47,343 bases of DNA, from NCBI GenBank assembly GCA_017397315.1, contig JAFQJA010000008.1, positions 1 to 47,343 of the forward strand, read 5' to 3'. Numbering within the stretch: the first letter of the stretch is position 1; the number at the start of each line of letters is the position of its first letter. Source of the DNA: Clostridia bacterium (lineage in GTDB: Bacteria; Bacillota; Clostridia; Monoglobales; Firm-18). The translations under genes and the position numbers were made by a program. This document shows, one piece after another, positions 24,736 through 31,931 of this stretch. Below the pieces are notes generated by a model. It saw nothing but the letters and a program-made list of their open reading frames with translations, did no database searches and was not told the DNA's origin.

Positions 24736-25594
24736 AAACTACTTCCTCCTTTGAACTGATAATTGCCGTTTTATGCCTTGTAACATGACAGCCGACATTT
24801 ACAGCCACGGGTAAACCTGCAATATGAGTAGGATAGGTCAGAATATTTACACCAAGTGCAGTTGTATCTCCTCCCCAACCCATAGGGCCGATTTTACTTT
24901 CATTAATAAGTTGTAAAATCTCGTGCTGCATATTGTCGTAGTACGGATTTGTGTTTTGGTAATCAACAGGTAAAAGTAATGCTTTTTTAGAAAGTATCGC
25001 TGCTTTTTCCATTGTTCCGCCAATCCCTATTCCTACTACAACGGGAGGGCACGGGTTTCCTCCTCCCTTACTTATTAATTCTATAACAAAATCTAAAATT
25101 CCTTTTTTTCCGTCTGACGGTTTAAGCATTTTTATACCGCTCATATTTTCACTGCCAAAGCCTTTTGGAGCAACAGTAATTTTGATACTGTCTCCCTGAG
25201 TGATTTCATAGTGAATAACCGCGGGTGTATTGTCATTTGTGTTTACCCTGTCAAGAGGATCTTTCACAACTGATTTCCTTAAATATCCATCACGGTATCC
25301 TATCCTCACACCCTCATTAATGGCATTTTCAAGATTGCCTGTAATATGCACATCCTGTCCTATTTCAATAAATACCACTGCCATTCCTGTGTCCTGACAA
25401 ATAGGCATTTTTTCTTCTTTAGCAATCTCAGAATTTTCGAGAATTTTGCCCAAAACCTCTTTTGCAAGAGGGTTTGTTTCGATATTATAACCGCATTTTA
25501 CAGCATTTTCAACATCATTTCCTATATAGAAATTTGCATCAATACAAAGTTTACTTACCACTTTGGTAATAGTTTTTGCGTTAATTTCTGTCAT
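24725..25594 (-). CDS. fumarate hydratase alpha subunit (class I, Fe-S)
   Basis: This is the alpha subunit of a two-subunit, iron-sulfur class I fumarase or closely related tartrate dehydratase, 289 aa. Seen motifs: KMPICQDTGMAVVFIEIGQ with a cluster cysteine, FGSENMSGIKML, GGNPCPPVVVGIGIGG with the second cysteine, GPMGWGGDTTALGVNI, and VGCHVTRHKTAI with the third. These enzymes interconvert fumarate and malate in partial TCA routes of anaerobes. The beta subunit that usually follows directly is absent: the next gene downstream is hpf. It overlaps both neighbours (14 and 11 nt). The beta chain must be encoded elsewhere or the enzyme is incomplete. Confidence 0.9.
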   Translation of the reverse strand: MTEINAKTITKVVSKLCIDANFYIGNDVENAVKCGYNIETNPLAKEVLGKILENSEIAKEEKMPICQDTGMAVVFIEIGQDVHITGNLENAINEGVRIGYRDGYLRKSVVKDPLDRVNTNDNTPAVIHYEITQGDSIKITVAPKGFGSENMSGIKMLKPSDGKKGILDFVIELISKGGGNPCPPVVVGIGIGGTMEKAAILSKKALLLPVDYQNTNPYYDNMQHEILQLINESKIGPMGWGGDTTALGVNILTYPTHIAGLPVAVNVGCHVTRHKTAIISSKEEVVYED

Positions 25595-27110
25595 ATACGC
25601 TCATTATCCTTTCTGCAGCTTTTATGCCGTCTATCGCCGCACTCATAATGCCACCTGCATATCCCGCGCCTTCGCCAATGGGCATAAGTCCGCATACATT
25701 TATGCTTTCCATAAGCTCATTTCGTAAAATCCGAAGTGGTGCGGAAGTTCTGGTTTCCACCCCTGTCAATACCGAACAGGTAGTAAAATTTTTAATTTTT
25801 CTGTCAAAACTTTTAAGACCTTCCCTCAAAGTTTTAACAGCCTCCGCGGGCATAAGTTTACCTAAATCTGCAAACTCATAACCCAAAGGATATGATGGAA
25901 CAACGCCATTTAACTTTTTGGAAACCTTACCATTTATAAAGTCCTCTGTATTTTGTATTGGTGCAACAAAGGAATTTGTAGCACCGTACGCAAGACTTTC
26001 GTATTTTCGTTGCAATTCTATACCGCCCAAAACACCCTCGTAGTCATTAGGTGTTATCTGGGCAACTATTGCACTGTTTGAATTTTCTCCGTTACGGCTG
26101 TTTTCGCTCATACCGTTTACAGTAATTCCGCCGTTTTCACTTGCTGCGGCTACAACATATCCGCCGGGGCACATACAAAAAGAAAAGCAACTTCTGTCTT
26201 TGCCGTTATATGTAAGTCTGTAATCTGCAGAGCCAAGGTTTTTGTGCCCTGCATATTTTCCGTACTGGCTATAGTCGATAAATTCTCTTTTGTGTTCTAT
26301 ACGATAGCCCATAGCAAAAGCTTTTGCCTCCATCGCAATACCCTTTTTATACAGCATAGAATATGTGTCGCGTGCCGAATGACCAATTGCAAGTATTACT
26401 TTTTCCGCAGGTATTTCTCCTCTGTTTGTTATCACAGAATACACTTGGTTATTCTTAATGACAACATCAGAAACGGTGGTATCAAACAAAACAACACCGC
26501 CGTTTTTTATTATTTCTTTTCTCATATTTGCCACAATATCTTTTAACATATCCGTACCGATATGAGGCTTTTGTGCATATAAGATATCTTCTTTCGCACC
26601 GTTTTCAACAAAAGTTTCGAGAACAATTTTACTCCGGGCATCTCCAACACGCGTAGTCAGTTTTCCGTCCGAAAAAGTCCCTGCACCGCCCTCGCCGAAC
26701 TGCACATTGGAATTAATGTTCAAATTTCCGCTTTTGTAGAAACTGTCGACAGATTTTACCCTTTCATATACGCTTTGTCCGCGTTCTGCCAATACGCATT
26801 TATAGCCGTTTTTTGTCAAAGTGTATGCACAAAAAAGCCCGGCAGGACCCGCACCTACAATTACAATATCTCCTTTGAGTTTTTTTGTGCCAAAAGTAAA
26901 TTCATTTTTTTCTTTCTCAACAGGCAGATACTCTATTTCTACAGCATATACCAGATTTATGTCGCCACGCCTTGCATCTACTGAGCGTTTTACCACCTTG
27001 GCTGAAGTAATAATGCTTTTATCTATTTTTGAATTGTTAAGTGCATATTCAACCGCATCATTGTTGGTACAGTCAACGGACATCAATATGTTACTGATTA
27101 TTTTCTTCAT
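25581..27110 (-). CDS. FAD-dependent oxidoreductase of the COG2509 type
   Basis: A 509-aa flavoprotein. A short N-terminal domain of about 75 residues (with SVDARRGDINLVYAVEIE) precedes the Rossmann FAD-binding motif DIVIVGAGPAGLFCAYTL. Later blocks typical of the family are FGEGGAGTFSDGKLTTRV, VILAIGHSARDTY, KAFAMGYRIEH, CMCPGGYVVAAASENGG and the C-terminal PIGEGAGYAGGIMSAAIDGIKAAE that closes the FAD site. No physiological reaction is established for this family as far as I know, so none is assigned. It overlaps cdaR by 20 nt and fumarase alpha by 14 nt, which puts it in the c-di-AMP gene run. Confidence 0.88.
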   Translation of the reverse strand: MKKIISNILMSVDCTNNDAVEYALNNSKIDKSIITSAKVVKRSVDARRGDINLVYAVEIEYLPVEKEKNEFTFGTKKLKGDIVIVGAGPAGLFCAYTLTKNGYKCVLAERGQSVYERVKSVDSFYKSGNLNINSNVQFGEGGAGTFSDGKLTTRVGDARSKIVLETFVENGAKEDILYAQKPHIGTDMLKDIVANMRKEIIKNGGVVLFDTTVSDVVIKNNQVYSVITNRGEIPAEKVILAIGHSARDTYSMLYKKGIAMEAKAFAMGYRIEHKREFIDYSQYGKYAGHKNLGSADYRLTYNGKDRSCFSFCMCPGGYVVAAASENGGITVNGMSENSRNGENSNSAIVAQITPNDYEGVLGGIELQRKYESLAYGATNSFVAPIQNTEDFINGKVSKKLNGVVPSYPLGYEFADLGKLMPAEAVKTLREGLKSFDRKIKNFTTCSVLTGVETRTSAPLRILRNELMESINVCGLMPIGEGAGYAGGIMSAAIDGIKAAERIMSVYDRN

Positions 27111-28050
27111 CTGTTTTAAGTTGTTCCTCTGTAATCTTTTCTTTTATTGTAACTTGTACTTTTTGAACATTGCTTTTAATGTTTTCGGGATATTGTATTT
27201 CTATTTCCGCCTGCATTACACCCGTATTAAAAGTGTAGTTCTTAAGCGGTAATTCTGATACTTCAGTCAAAACATCTCTTTTACCTTTTAATGTAATATT
27301 TGCAGGTGATACTTCGCTTATTTCATAACCGTCCGGTACAATTACCCGGTCATAAGTTAACGGAACAGACTTTTGGAAAAGTACAGTACCGCTTATTGTA
27401 ACTTGCGGACTGTCTATGTCAATAAGATGGCTTACGATTATTTCGTTTTCGCCATTATAAAGCATAACATCAAAATCCTTGGCGAAGTCAGAATCTATGC
27501 CTGTTACATCAACAACAACCACAGATTTTTTAATGTTTCCTATAAGTTCACTTGGACCTTTTACCGAAATCTCGCTTATATCGCTCTCTAATGTATCGAT
27601 TACAAAATCTTTTTTTAGTTCTCCGTCGGGAACAATTTCTACGCCGAATTTATTGGTTGTAACTTTATCAACTTCGACAGAAATATTATAAGGGCTTTTG
27701 TCAACGATAGATAATTCGTCATGGGGCAGAGTTATATGCACAGGCAAAGTATATGTGTTTTTCCCTGAACAGCCCGACAAATCAACATACGCGGAAATGT
27801 TATTTTTATTAACATTGGAAAGCATATTTCTTGACCCTCGTAATTTCAAAGTAACCGAGTTCACGGTGTCGTTTGTTATAACAAACCCGTTTCTTGATAA
27901 GTTTGCCTGGTCTTTAAAAGTTATGGGTATATTAGTAATTGTAGTTTCAATCTGCGGATTTAAGAGCACCACCAGGTACACCCATAAAAATATTGCAATT
28001 ACTAAAGATAAAATTTTGGTAGAAATATCTGTAGCAAAAAATTTTTTCAT
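27091..28050 (-). CDS. cdaR: YbbR/CdaR domain protein, regulator of diadenylate cyclase
   Basis: CdaR is a membrane-anchored extracytoplasmic protein that binds and modulates CdaA. About 319 aa: one N-terminal membrane segment (ILSLVIAIFLWVYLVVLL) and then several YbbR repeats of about 80 residues, with recurrent patterns such as VTLKLRGSRNMLSNV, ISVKGPSELIGNI and ITLKGKRDVLTEV. The ATG at 28050 overlaps the cdaA stop as ATGA and is preceded by AGGGG at 8 nt; the longer ORF would need a TTG at 28068. The C-terminus is Glu/Asp/Asn-rich. Direct coupling to cdaA is the standard arrangement in Firmicutes. Confidence 0.92.
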   Translation of the reverse strand: MKKFFATDISTKILSLVIAIFLWVYLVVLLNPQIETTITNIPITFKDQANLSRNGFVITNDTVNSVTLKLRGSRNMLSNVNKNNISAYVDLSGCSGKNTYTLPVHITLPHDELSIVDKSPYNISVEVDKVTTNKFGVEIVPDGELKKDFVIDTLESDISEISVKGPSELIGNIKKSVVVVDVTGIDSDFAKDFDVMLYNGENEIIVSHLIDIDSPQVTISGTVLFQKSVPLTYDRVIVPDGYEISEVSPANITLKGKRDVLTEVSELPLKNYTFNTGVMQAEIEIQYPENIKSNVQKVQVTIKEKITEEQLKTDEENNQ

Positions 28051-28892
28051 TTCTTCAACCCCTTCCAAAACTTTAATCCGTTGCGTTTTTCCTTTGCACT
28101 GTCAGCCATCAAGACCTTAACAAGTGCTTTTTGTAAAGATGCATAAGTAAGATTTCGCGTCAAAGAACCATCAAGTGCCAGTGAAATCTTTCCTGTTTCT
28201 TCAGAAACGACAACTACCACAGCATCAGAGGCTTCTGATATTCCAAGAGCCGCACGGTGCCTTGTTCCAAGGTCTATGCTCAACTCGTCGTTTTGTGTAA
28301 GAGGTAAAAAGCAGGACGCAGCAACTATTCTGTTTTGTCTTATCACTACTGCACCGTCGTGAAGAGGTGTGTTAGGTATAAAAATATTAACTAAAAGTTC
28401 TGCACTTACTGCAGAATCAATAGTAACGCCTGTTCTTATAATGTCCCCGATTTTAGTTTCTCTTTCGCAAACAATAAGTGCTCCCACATTATTGTTTGAC
28501 ATACTTTCAGCTGCATCGCAAATGGATTTTGCGGTTGTTTCTATTCGCTCGGGAGCATTTTCATCTACCCCTGTAAACAACGAACTGAATCTGCTTCTGC
28601 CTATCTTTTCAAGGGCATTACGAAGTTCCGGCTGAAACACAATAATAATTGCAATTACTCCCACCTGAACAGTGTTAAGTAAAATATAATTAATCATATG
28701 AAGTCCAAACCACGAACTCAACTGAAGTGCAACCAAAAGCATAATAATACCTTTTATCAGCTGAATTGCTCTTGTGTCTCTTATCATCTTAATGCCTTTG
28801 TAAATCACATAAGCAACAATAAGAATATCAATGTAGTCCTGAATCCGTATAAACTTAAATGCACCTATTACCTGCTGAAATGAACTTACCAT
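28047..28892 (-). CDS. cdaA: diadenylate cyclase (c-di-AMP synthase)
   Basis: CdaA makes c-di-AMP from two ATP; this messenger controls potassium and osmolyte transport and wall homeostasis. The product is 281 aa with three N-terminal membrane helices (within about residues 20-88), then a DAC domain. Catalytic motifs are intact: DGA at 179-181 in TPLHDGAVVIR and RHR at 211-213 in GTRHRAALGISE. Its start overlaps the last codons of the dacF-like gene by 7 nt and uses AAGGAGGGG inside that gene, so expression is tied to it. The usual downstream glmM is not here; COG2509, fum and hpf follow cdaR instead. Confidence 0.95.
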   Translation of the reverse strand: MVSSFQQVIGAFKFIRIQDYIDILIVAYVIYKGIKMIRDTRAIQLIKGIIMLLVALQLSSWFGLHMINYILLNTVQVGVIAIIIVFQPELRNALEKIGRSRFSSLFTGVDENAPERIETTAKSICDAAESMSNNNVGALIVCERETKIGDIIRTGVTIDSAVSAELLVNIFIPNTPLHDGAVVIRQNRIVAASCFLPLTQNDELSIDLGTRHRAALGISEASDAVVVVVSEETGKISLALDGSLTRNLTYASLQKALVKVLMADSAKEKRNGLKFWKGLKK

Positions 28893-30175
28893 CTGTTGCC
28901 CCTCCTTCTTTTCTGCCTTTTCTTTTCTTCCTGTACTTTAAGACTGTAAACAATAAAACTTGCCATAATTAAAAACAAAATAACTATTACTGCAATTACT
29001 GCTTTAACCGCCTTTAATCCAAAAAACCATAAAATTCCGTTGCCGATATATTTAAGTACATTAAACCCGATGTCCTGCCCCACTACAAGGTCAACACTGC
29101 CAAGCGTCATACCATTATATATGTAATTCGCCTTTCCCACTACATCGCCTTTTTTAAGAGGTGCACTTATGTATTCCGGCATATCAACTTCGCATAAAAT
29201 CCTGTCTGTGCTATCCGTGTTTTTTATAATACCATTAAGTCTTGAATTGGTATTTACCAAGGTATGCTTAACAGAAGATGAATTTTTAACCTTTGCCTCG
29301 CATACCAACTGATTTTCCTTAACTGCAATTACCGATTTGTAGTTTTCAAAAATGTAGTCGAATATGTTAGTGCAGTCGACTAAAGCGTAGTTTACATTCT
29401 GGTCATACTGAGAATTAAACACAACCGCAACTATGTTCATTTTACCTTTTGAGGCATATTCAATAGCAGAATAACCGCCTTCTGATGACGAACTTATTTT
29501 ACCGCTTATGCAGTTTGGATAATAATATTTCAAATCATAGTATCCACTTCGCATATGATTGTTAGTCCAAAATACTCTTTTTTTCGAGAGGTTGGTTGGT
29601 GCGATTTCCCAATTCTGACATTTTACCAACTGATTTAAACTGTCCGTCTTGCAAAAAGTCTTATACATTATGAGCATGTCGTGAGGAGTTGTGTACTGGT
29701 TTTTGTCATACACGCCTGTAGGGTTTGTAAAGTGGGTGTTGTTCATACCAAGTTCTTTTGCCTTTTTGTTCATCTCTTCTACAAAAGCATCAACGCTTCC
29801 GCTGCATGTAAATGCAATCTGGTACGCCGCATCGTTTGCTGACGCTACAACAGCCGCACCTAACAAATCGTATAAAGTAAGAGTTTCCCCCGGTTTTAAA
29901 TTCACAGTTATGTCGAGCCTGTTAACATAATCTGTAATTTCCTCAGATACTGTAACTGTTTCATTGATGTCTTTTAACCCGTACGCTACAAGTGCGGTGA
30001 AAATCTTTGTAAATCCCGACGGCGAAACCTTTTGGTCGGGATTATTTTCCATAATTATCTGCTCACCGTCCATTAAAGCCACTATGTATGACTCGGCTCT
30101 GATTTCAGGCCCGGCATATACCACCATTTGAAGCACTATCATTATCATAAGTAACAGACAAATAAACTTTCTCAT
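28886..30175 (-). CDS. DacF-like D-alanyl-D-alanine carboxypeptidase homologue, catalytic motifs degenerate
   Basis: A 429-aa S11/PBP5-family protein with signal peptide (MRKFICLLLMIMIVLQMVVY), penicillin-binding domain, C-terminal beta domain and a final membrane helix with an Arg/Lys-rich tail (ending KKRQKRRRGNRW), like DacF. Active members trim pentapeptides and need SxxK, SxN and KTG. Here the SxxK position reads GFTK (Gly54, Lys57) in the context PSGFTKIFTALVA, so the nucleophile is missing. SAN (112-114) is kept, and KTG reads KIS (226-228) before SSSSEGGYSA. I read these codons directly from the DNA. It is probably a catalytically dead, sensor-like or scaffold protein. It heads the cdaA-cdaR run; start follows AGAGGAG. 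Confidence 0.88.
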   Translation of the reverse strand: MRKFICLLLMIMIVLQMVVYAGPEIRAESYIVALMDGEQIIMENNPDQKVSPSGFTKIFTALVAYGLKDINETVTVSEEITDYVNRLDITVNLKPGETLTLYDLLGAAVVASANDAAYQIAFTCSGSVDAFVEEMNKKAKELGMNNTHFTNPTGVYDKNQYTTPHDMLIMYKTFCKTDSLNQLVKCQNWEIAPTNLSKKRVFWTNNHMRSGYYDLKYYYPNCISGKISSSSEGGYSAIEYASKGKMNIVAVVFNSQYDQNVNYALVDCTNIFDYIFENYKSVIAVKENQLVCEAKVKNSSSVKHTLVNTNSRLNGIIKNTDSTDRILCEVDMPEYISAPLKKGDVVGKANYIYNGMTLGSVDLVVGQDIGFNVLKYIGNGILWFFGLKAVKAVIAVIVILFLIMASFIVYSLKVQEEKKRQKRRRGNRW

Positions 30176-30360
30176 ACTTTTCTCCTCTGTTTAATATCAT
30201 AAACAAAAATGTCGTGTTTTTACCATTTCTCTTTTTTATAAAACATTCATCAGTGTTGCAAATATAAACTCGGCTTAAATACACCACATATCCATGCTTA
30301 TTTTGCAGACAATTTCTAAAGAAATTAAACTTTTAACCTTTCGCATACAAATATTAATTT

Positions 30361-30402
30361 TCATATAACACAACCGACTGATTGTATTTTAGAATTTTTC
30401 AC
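30361..30402 (-). other. possible 13-codon leader ORF in the dacF 5' region
   Basis: A GTG start 4 nt after AGAGGAG, then 12 more sense codons and TGA, lies just downstream of the proposed dacF promoter. The predicted transcription start would fall at or inside the AGGAG, so translation would be nearly leaderless. Low confidence. Confidence 0.15.
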
Positions 30403-30416
30403 AATACTCCTCTTCT

Positions 30417-30445
30417 ATTATAACACAGAAAATATCAATTTGCAA
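30417..30445 (-). promoter_or_regulatory. sigma-A-type promoter upstream of dacF-cdaA
   Basis: Minus-strand TTGCAA (30445-30440), 17-bp spacer, perfect TATAAT (30422-30417). It would give an untranslated leader of about 235 nt before the dacF-like ATG (30175). Apart from an AATTTC/GAAATT hairpin and the mini-ORF, I recognise no riboswitch in the leader. Confidence 0.6.
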
Positions 30446-30473
30446 CAATTAGAACAGAGCATTTTGGGGATAG

Positions 30474-30682
30474 AAAAAAAGAGGCAGAATGAACAAACTG
30501 AGCCCGAAGGGGTTACCCGAAGGCGTACAAAGGTACGTCGAGCGGCGAAGTTTGTTTATAGCAAAAAGGCAATAAAACAAAAGAAAAAGGTCAGAGAGAC
30601 CTTTTTCAACATTCACATTAAAACACTATAAAGTTATCGACTACTTTTCCTATACATATTATCATTTTCTCTGCCTTTTTGC
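30474..30682. repeat. structured, MITE-like intergenic element
   Basis: The 536-bp gap between the dacF-like gene and spoIVFB holds no convincing gene. Its core is bounded by imperfect inverted ends (AAAAAGAGGCAGAATGA at 30476-30492 and, inverted, AAAAAGGCAGAGAAAATGA at 30663-30681). Inside, AACAAACT (30492-30499) pairs with AGTTTGTT (30549-30556), enclosing CCCGAAGGG and a CGTAC/GTACG hairpin. The core is clearly more GC-rich than its flanks. It may be a non-autonomous mobile element or a structured RNA. The 63-codon ORF through it has no ribosome-binding site and is not called. Confidence 0.5.
30584..30606 (-). terminator. likely terminator downstream of spoIVFB
   Basis: AAAAAGGTC / GACCTTTTT stem with a 5-nt loop, A- and T-flanked so usable from both strands. 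It is about 105 bp after the spoIVFB stop on the minus strand and lies inside the structured element. Confidence 0.6.
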
Positions 30683-30711
30683 GGTCCGCACTTTTTTTAC
30701 ATCCCCGTTTT

Positions 30712-31596
30712 TTACAACAGTGCCTTTGCATTAATTCGTATTCCCTTGTCTATCAGTTTTTCAATAAGTTTCGTTTCTGTTACCGTGCCTATTATATTCA
30801 TATCACTGTCCACAACATTGATGTTGTAATACTTGTTGTAGGTAAGTATTTTTAAAGCCTTTCGGGCAGGAGAGTCTGCCAAAATAGTAATAAGACCACT
30901 GTTTTTTGCGCCTATTTCCGACAACTTCTGCCGACTGTATAAAATTTCACGCATTAAAATCATACTTTTCCCCCGTTGTTCACTTAAAGTGTTTGCAATC
31001 AAAAAAGCACCTATCAGCAAAACAGAAAAATTGAACTTGGTAATATAAACCACAAAAATCCCAAGAAGCGAAAGGACCACTGCCGTAATTTTTGTTATAA
31101 GCATTGTTAGGTTATACGCCTTTATATATCCGTATTGTATGGTAACATAACATTTTAACATCCGTCCTCCGTCAAGGGGCAAGGCAGGGAAAATATTAAT
31201 AACAAAAATTCCGAGGTTTACTGCAACTACATACAGCAAAAAGTCATTATTACTCCCTGTTTTTCTGTATAAAATCAAAAAAATGGTTGCCATTATAATG
31301 TTGGACAACGGTCCCGCCAATGCAATTTTAAATTCATCCGCAGGCGAATTTAAAGTACTGTTTTTAAGTTTCATAGTAACGCCAAATGGCAGAATTTCAA
31401 ACTTGTCCGTTTCCACACCAAGATGCCTAGCAGTAAAAAAATGTGCAAATTCGTGAATTATAACAATTATGTATGTAACAATTATTTCCTGTGCAAAATC
31501 AAAAATTAAAGACATGCAAAAAAGAATTACCGCAGAAATGTGTATTTCAAGGTGTTTCCACAGAACTATCGGTCGCAGAAGTTTCTGTTTTGTCAT
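30712..31596 (-). CDS. spoIVFB: SpoIVFB-like M50 site-2 metalloprotease with C-terminal CBS region
   Basis: A 294-aa intramembrane zinc protease. SpoIVFB cleaves pro-sigma-K in the mother cell during sporulation. It has HEFAH (residues 48-52) in IIHEFAHFFTARHLGVE, the second metal motif NIFPALPLDGGRML with Asp142, six or so membrane segments, and a C-terminal region resembling a CBS pair (SPARKALKILTYNKYYNINVVDSDMNIIGTVTETKL). This is the SpoIVFB type. Start ATG with AAAGGA at 9 nt; it overlaps the upstream small membrane-protein gene by 50 nt, implying tight coupling. That neighbour and a sigma-E-like promoter upstream support the sporulation assignment. Confidence 0.85.
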   Translation of the reverse strand: MTKQKLLRPIVLWKHLEIHISAVILFCMSLIFDFAQEIIVTYIIVIIHEFAHFFTARHLGVETDKFEILPFGVTMKLKNSTLNSPADEFKIALAGPLSNIIMATIFLILYRKTGSNNDFLLYVVAVNLGIFVINIFPALPLDGGRMLKCYVTIQYGYIKAYNLTMLITKITAVVLSLLGIFVVYITKFNFSVLLIGAFLIANTLSEQRGKSMILMREILYSRQKLSEIGAKNSGLITILADSPARKALKILTYNKYYNINVVDSDMNIIGTVTETKLIEKLIDKGIRINAKALL

Positions 31597-31831
31597 CAGT
31601 TTCAGTCCTTTCGCTAAATATTGCCGTTACTCTTTCTTTAATGCTGTCCCAAGTCTTTTGATAGTCAATAGATGTGTGAAGATTGTATTTAATGTTACTT
31701 ATAAACACATTGGTGGGGTTTTTGTTAACCGAATTTATGCACATTACAGCGATAATAAGCACCACACAAACAATGCTTTGGTTAACAATTTTAGTTTTAA
31801 ATCTGCTCTTTGTTTTTTTTACTTTTCTCAT
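31547..31831 (-). CDS. short SpoIVFA-like membrane protein lacking the LytM domain
   Basis: A 94-aa protein: basic N-terminus (RKVKKTKSRFKTK), one membrane helix at about 15-35, an extracytoplasmic segment (FISNIKYNLHTSIDYQKTWDSIKE) and an acidic Thr/Ser-rich tail. The order and the segment after the helix resemble the N-terminal part of SpoIVFA, which holds SpoIVFB in an inactive complex; SpoIVFA normally continues into a LytM/M23-like domain of roughly 120 residues, absent here. The longest ORF begins at 32032, but the ATG at 31831 has AAAGGTG in front of it and the extension would cross the divergent gene. The SpoIVFA link rests on topology, position and weak similarity. Confidence 0.65.
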   Translation of the reverse strand: MRKVKKTKSRFKTKIVNQSIVCVVLIIAVMCINSVNKNPTNVFISNIKYNLHTSIDYQKTWDSIKERVTAIFSERTETDDKTETSATDSSVETP

Positions 31832-31851
31832 ACAATCACACCTTTCATTAA

Positions 31852-31879
31852 TAATTATGAGATAAGTCTTTAAAATATG
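31852..31879 (-). promoter_or_regulatory. sigma-E-like promoter of the spoIVFA-like/spoIVFB pair
   Basis: Minus-strand CATATT (31879-31874), 14-bp spacer, CATAATTA (31859-31852), 21 bp before the ATG at 31831. It resembles the B. subtilis sigma-E pattern (-35 ending CATATT, 14-15 bp, CATACAAT). The B. subtilis spoIVF operon is sigma-E-dependent, so this match is meaningful, though short. Confidence 0.45.
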
Positions 31880-31908
31880 TTGCCAAAAGGGTATTTTTAG
31901 TATATAAT
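31880..31908 (+). promoter_or_regulatory. sigma-A-type promoter of the radical SAM block
   Basis: TTGCCA (31880-31885), 17-bp spacer, TATAAT (31903-31908), 24 bp upstream of the ATG at 31932. It is divergent from, and adjacent to, the sigma-E-like promoter. Confidence 0.65.
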
Positions 31909-31931
31909 TTACAATGAAAGGATTTGAGTTT

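Noticed and set aside
24725-27110. sequencing frameshift as the cause of the missing fumarase beta
   Set aside because: All junctions are ordinary short overlaps with intact stop codons and complete neighbouring proteins, so no remnant of a beta gene is present.
30105-30287. 60-codon minus-strand frame before dacF
   Set aside because: It overlaps the signal-peptide codons of the dacF-like gene in another frame, and no initiation site is visible.
30440-30631. 63-codon plus-strand frame, Arg/Lys-rich
   Set aside because: It begins with TTG without a ribosome-binding site, overlaps the dacF promoter, and is a translation of the structured element 30474-30682.
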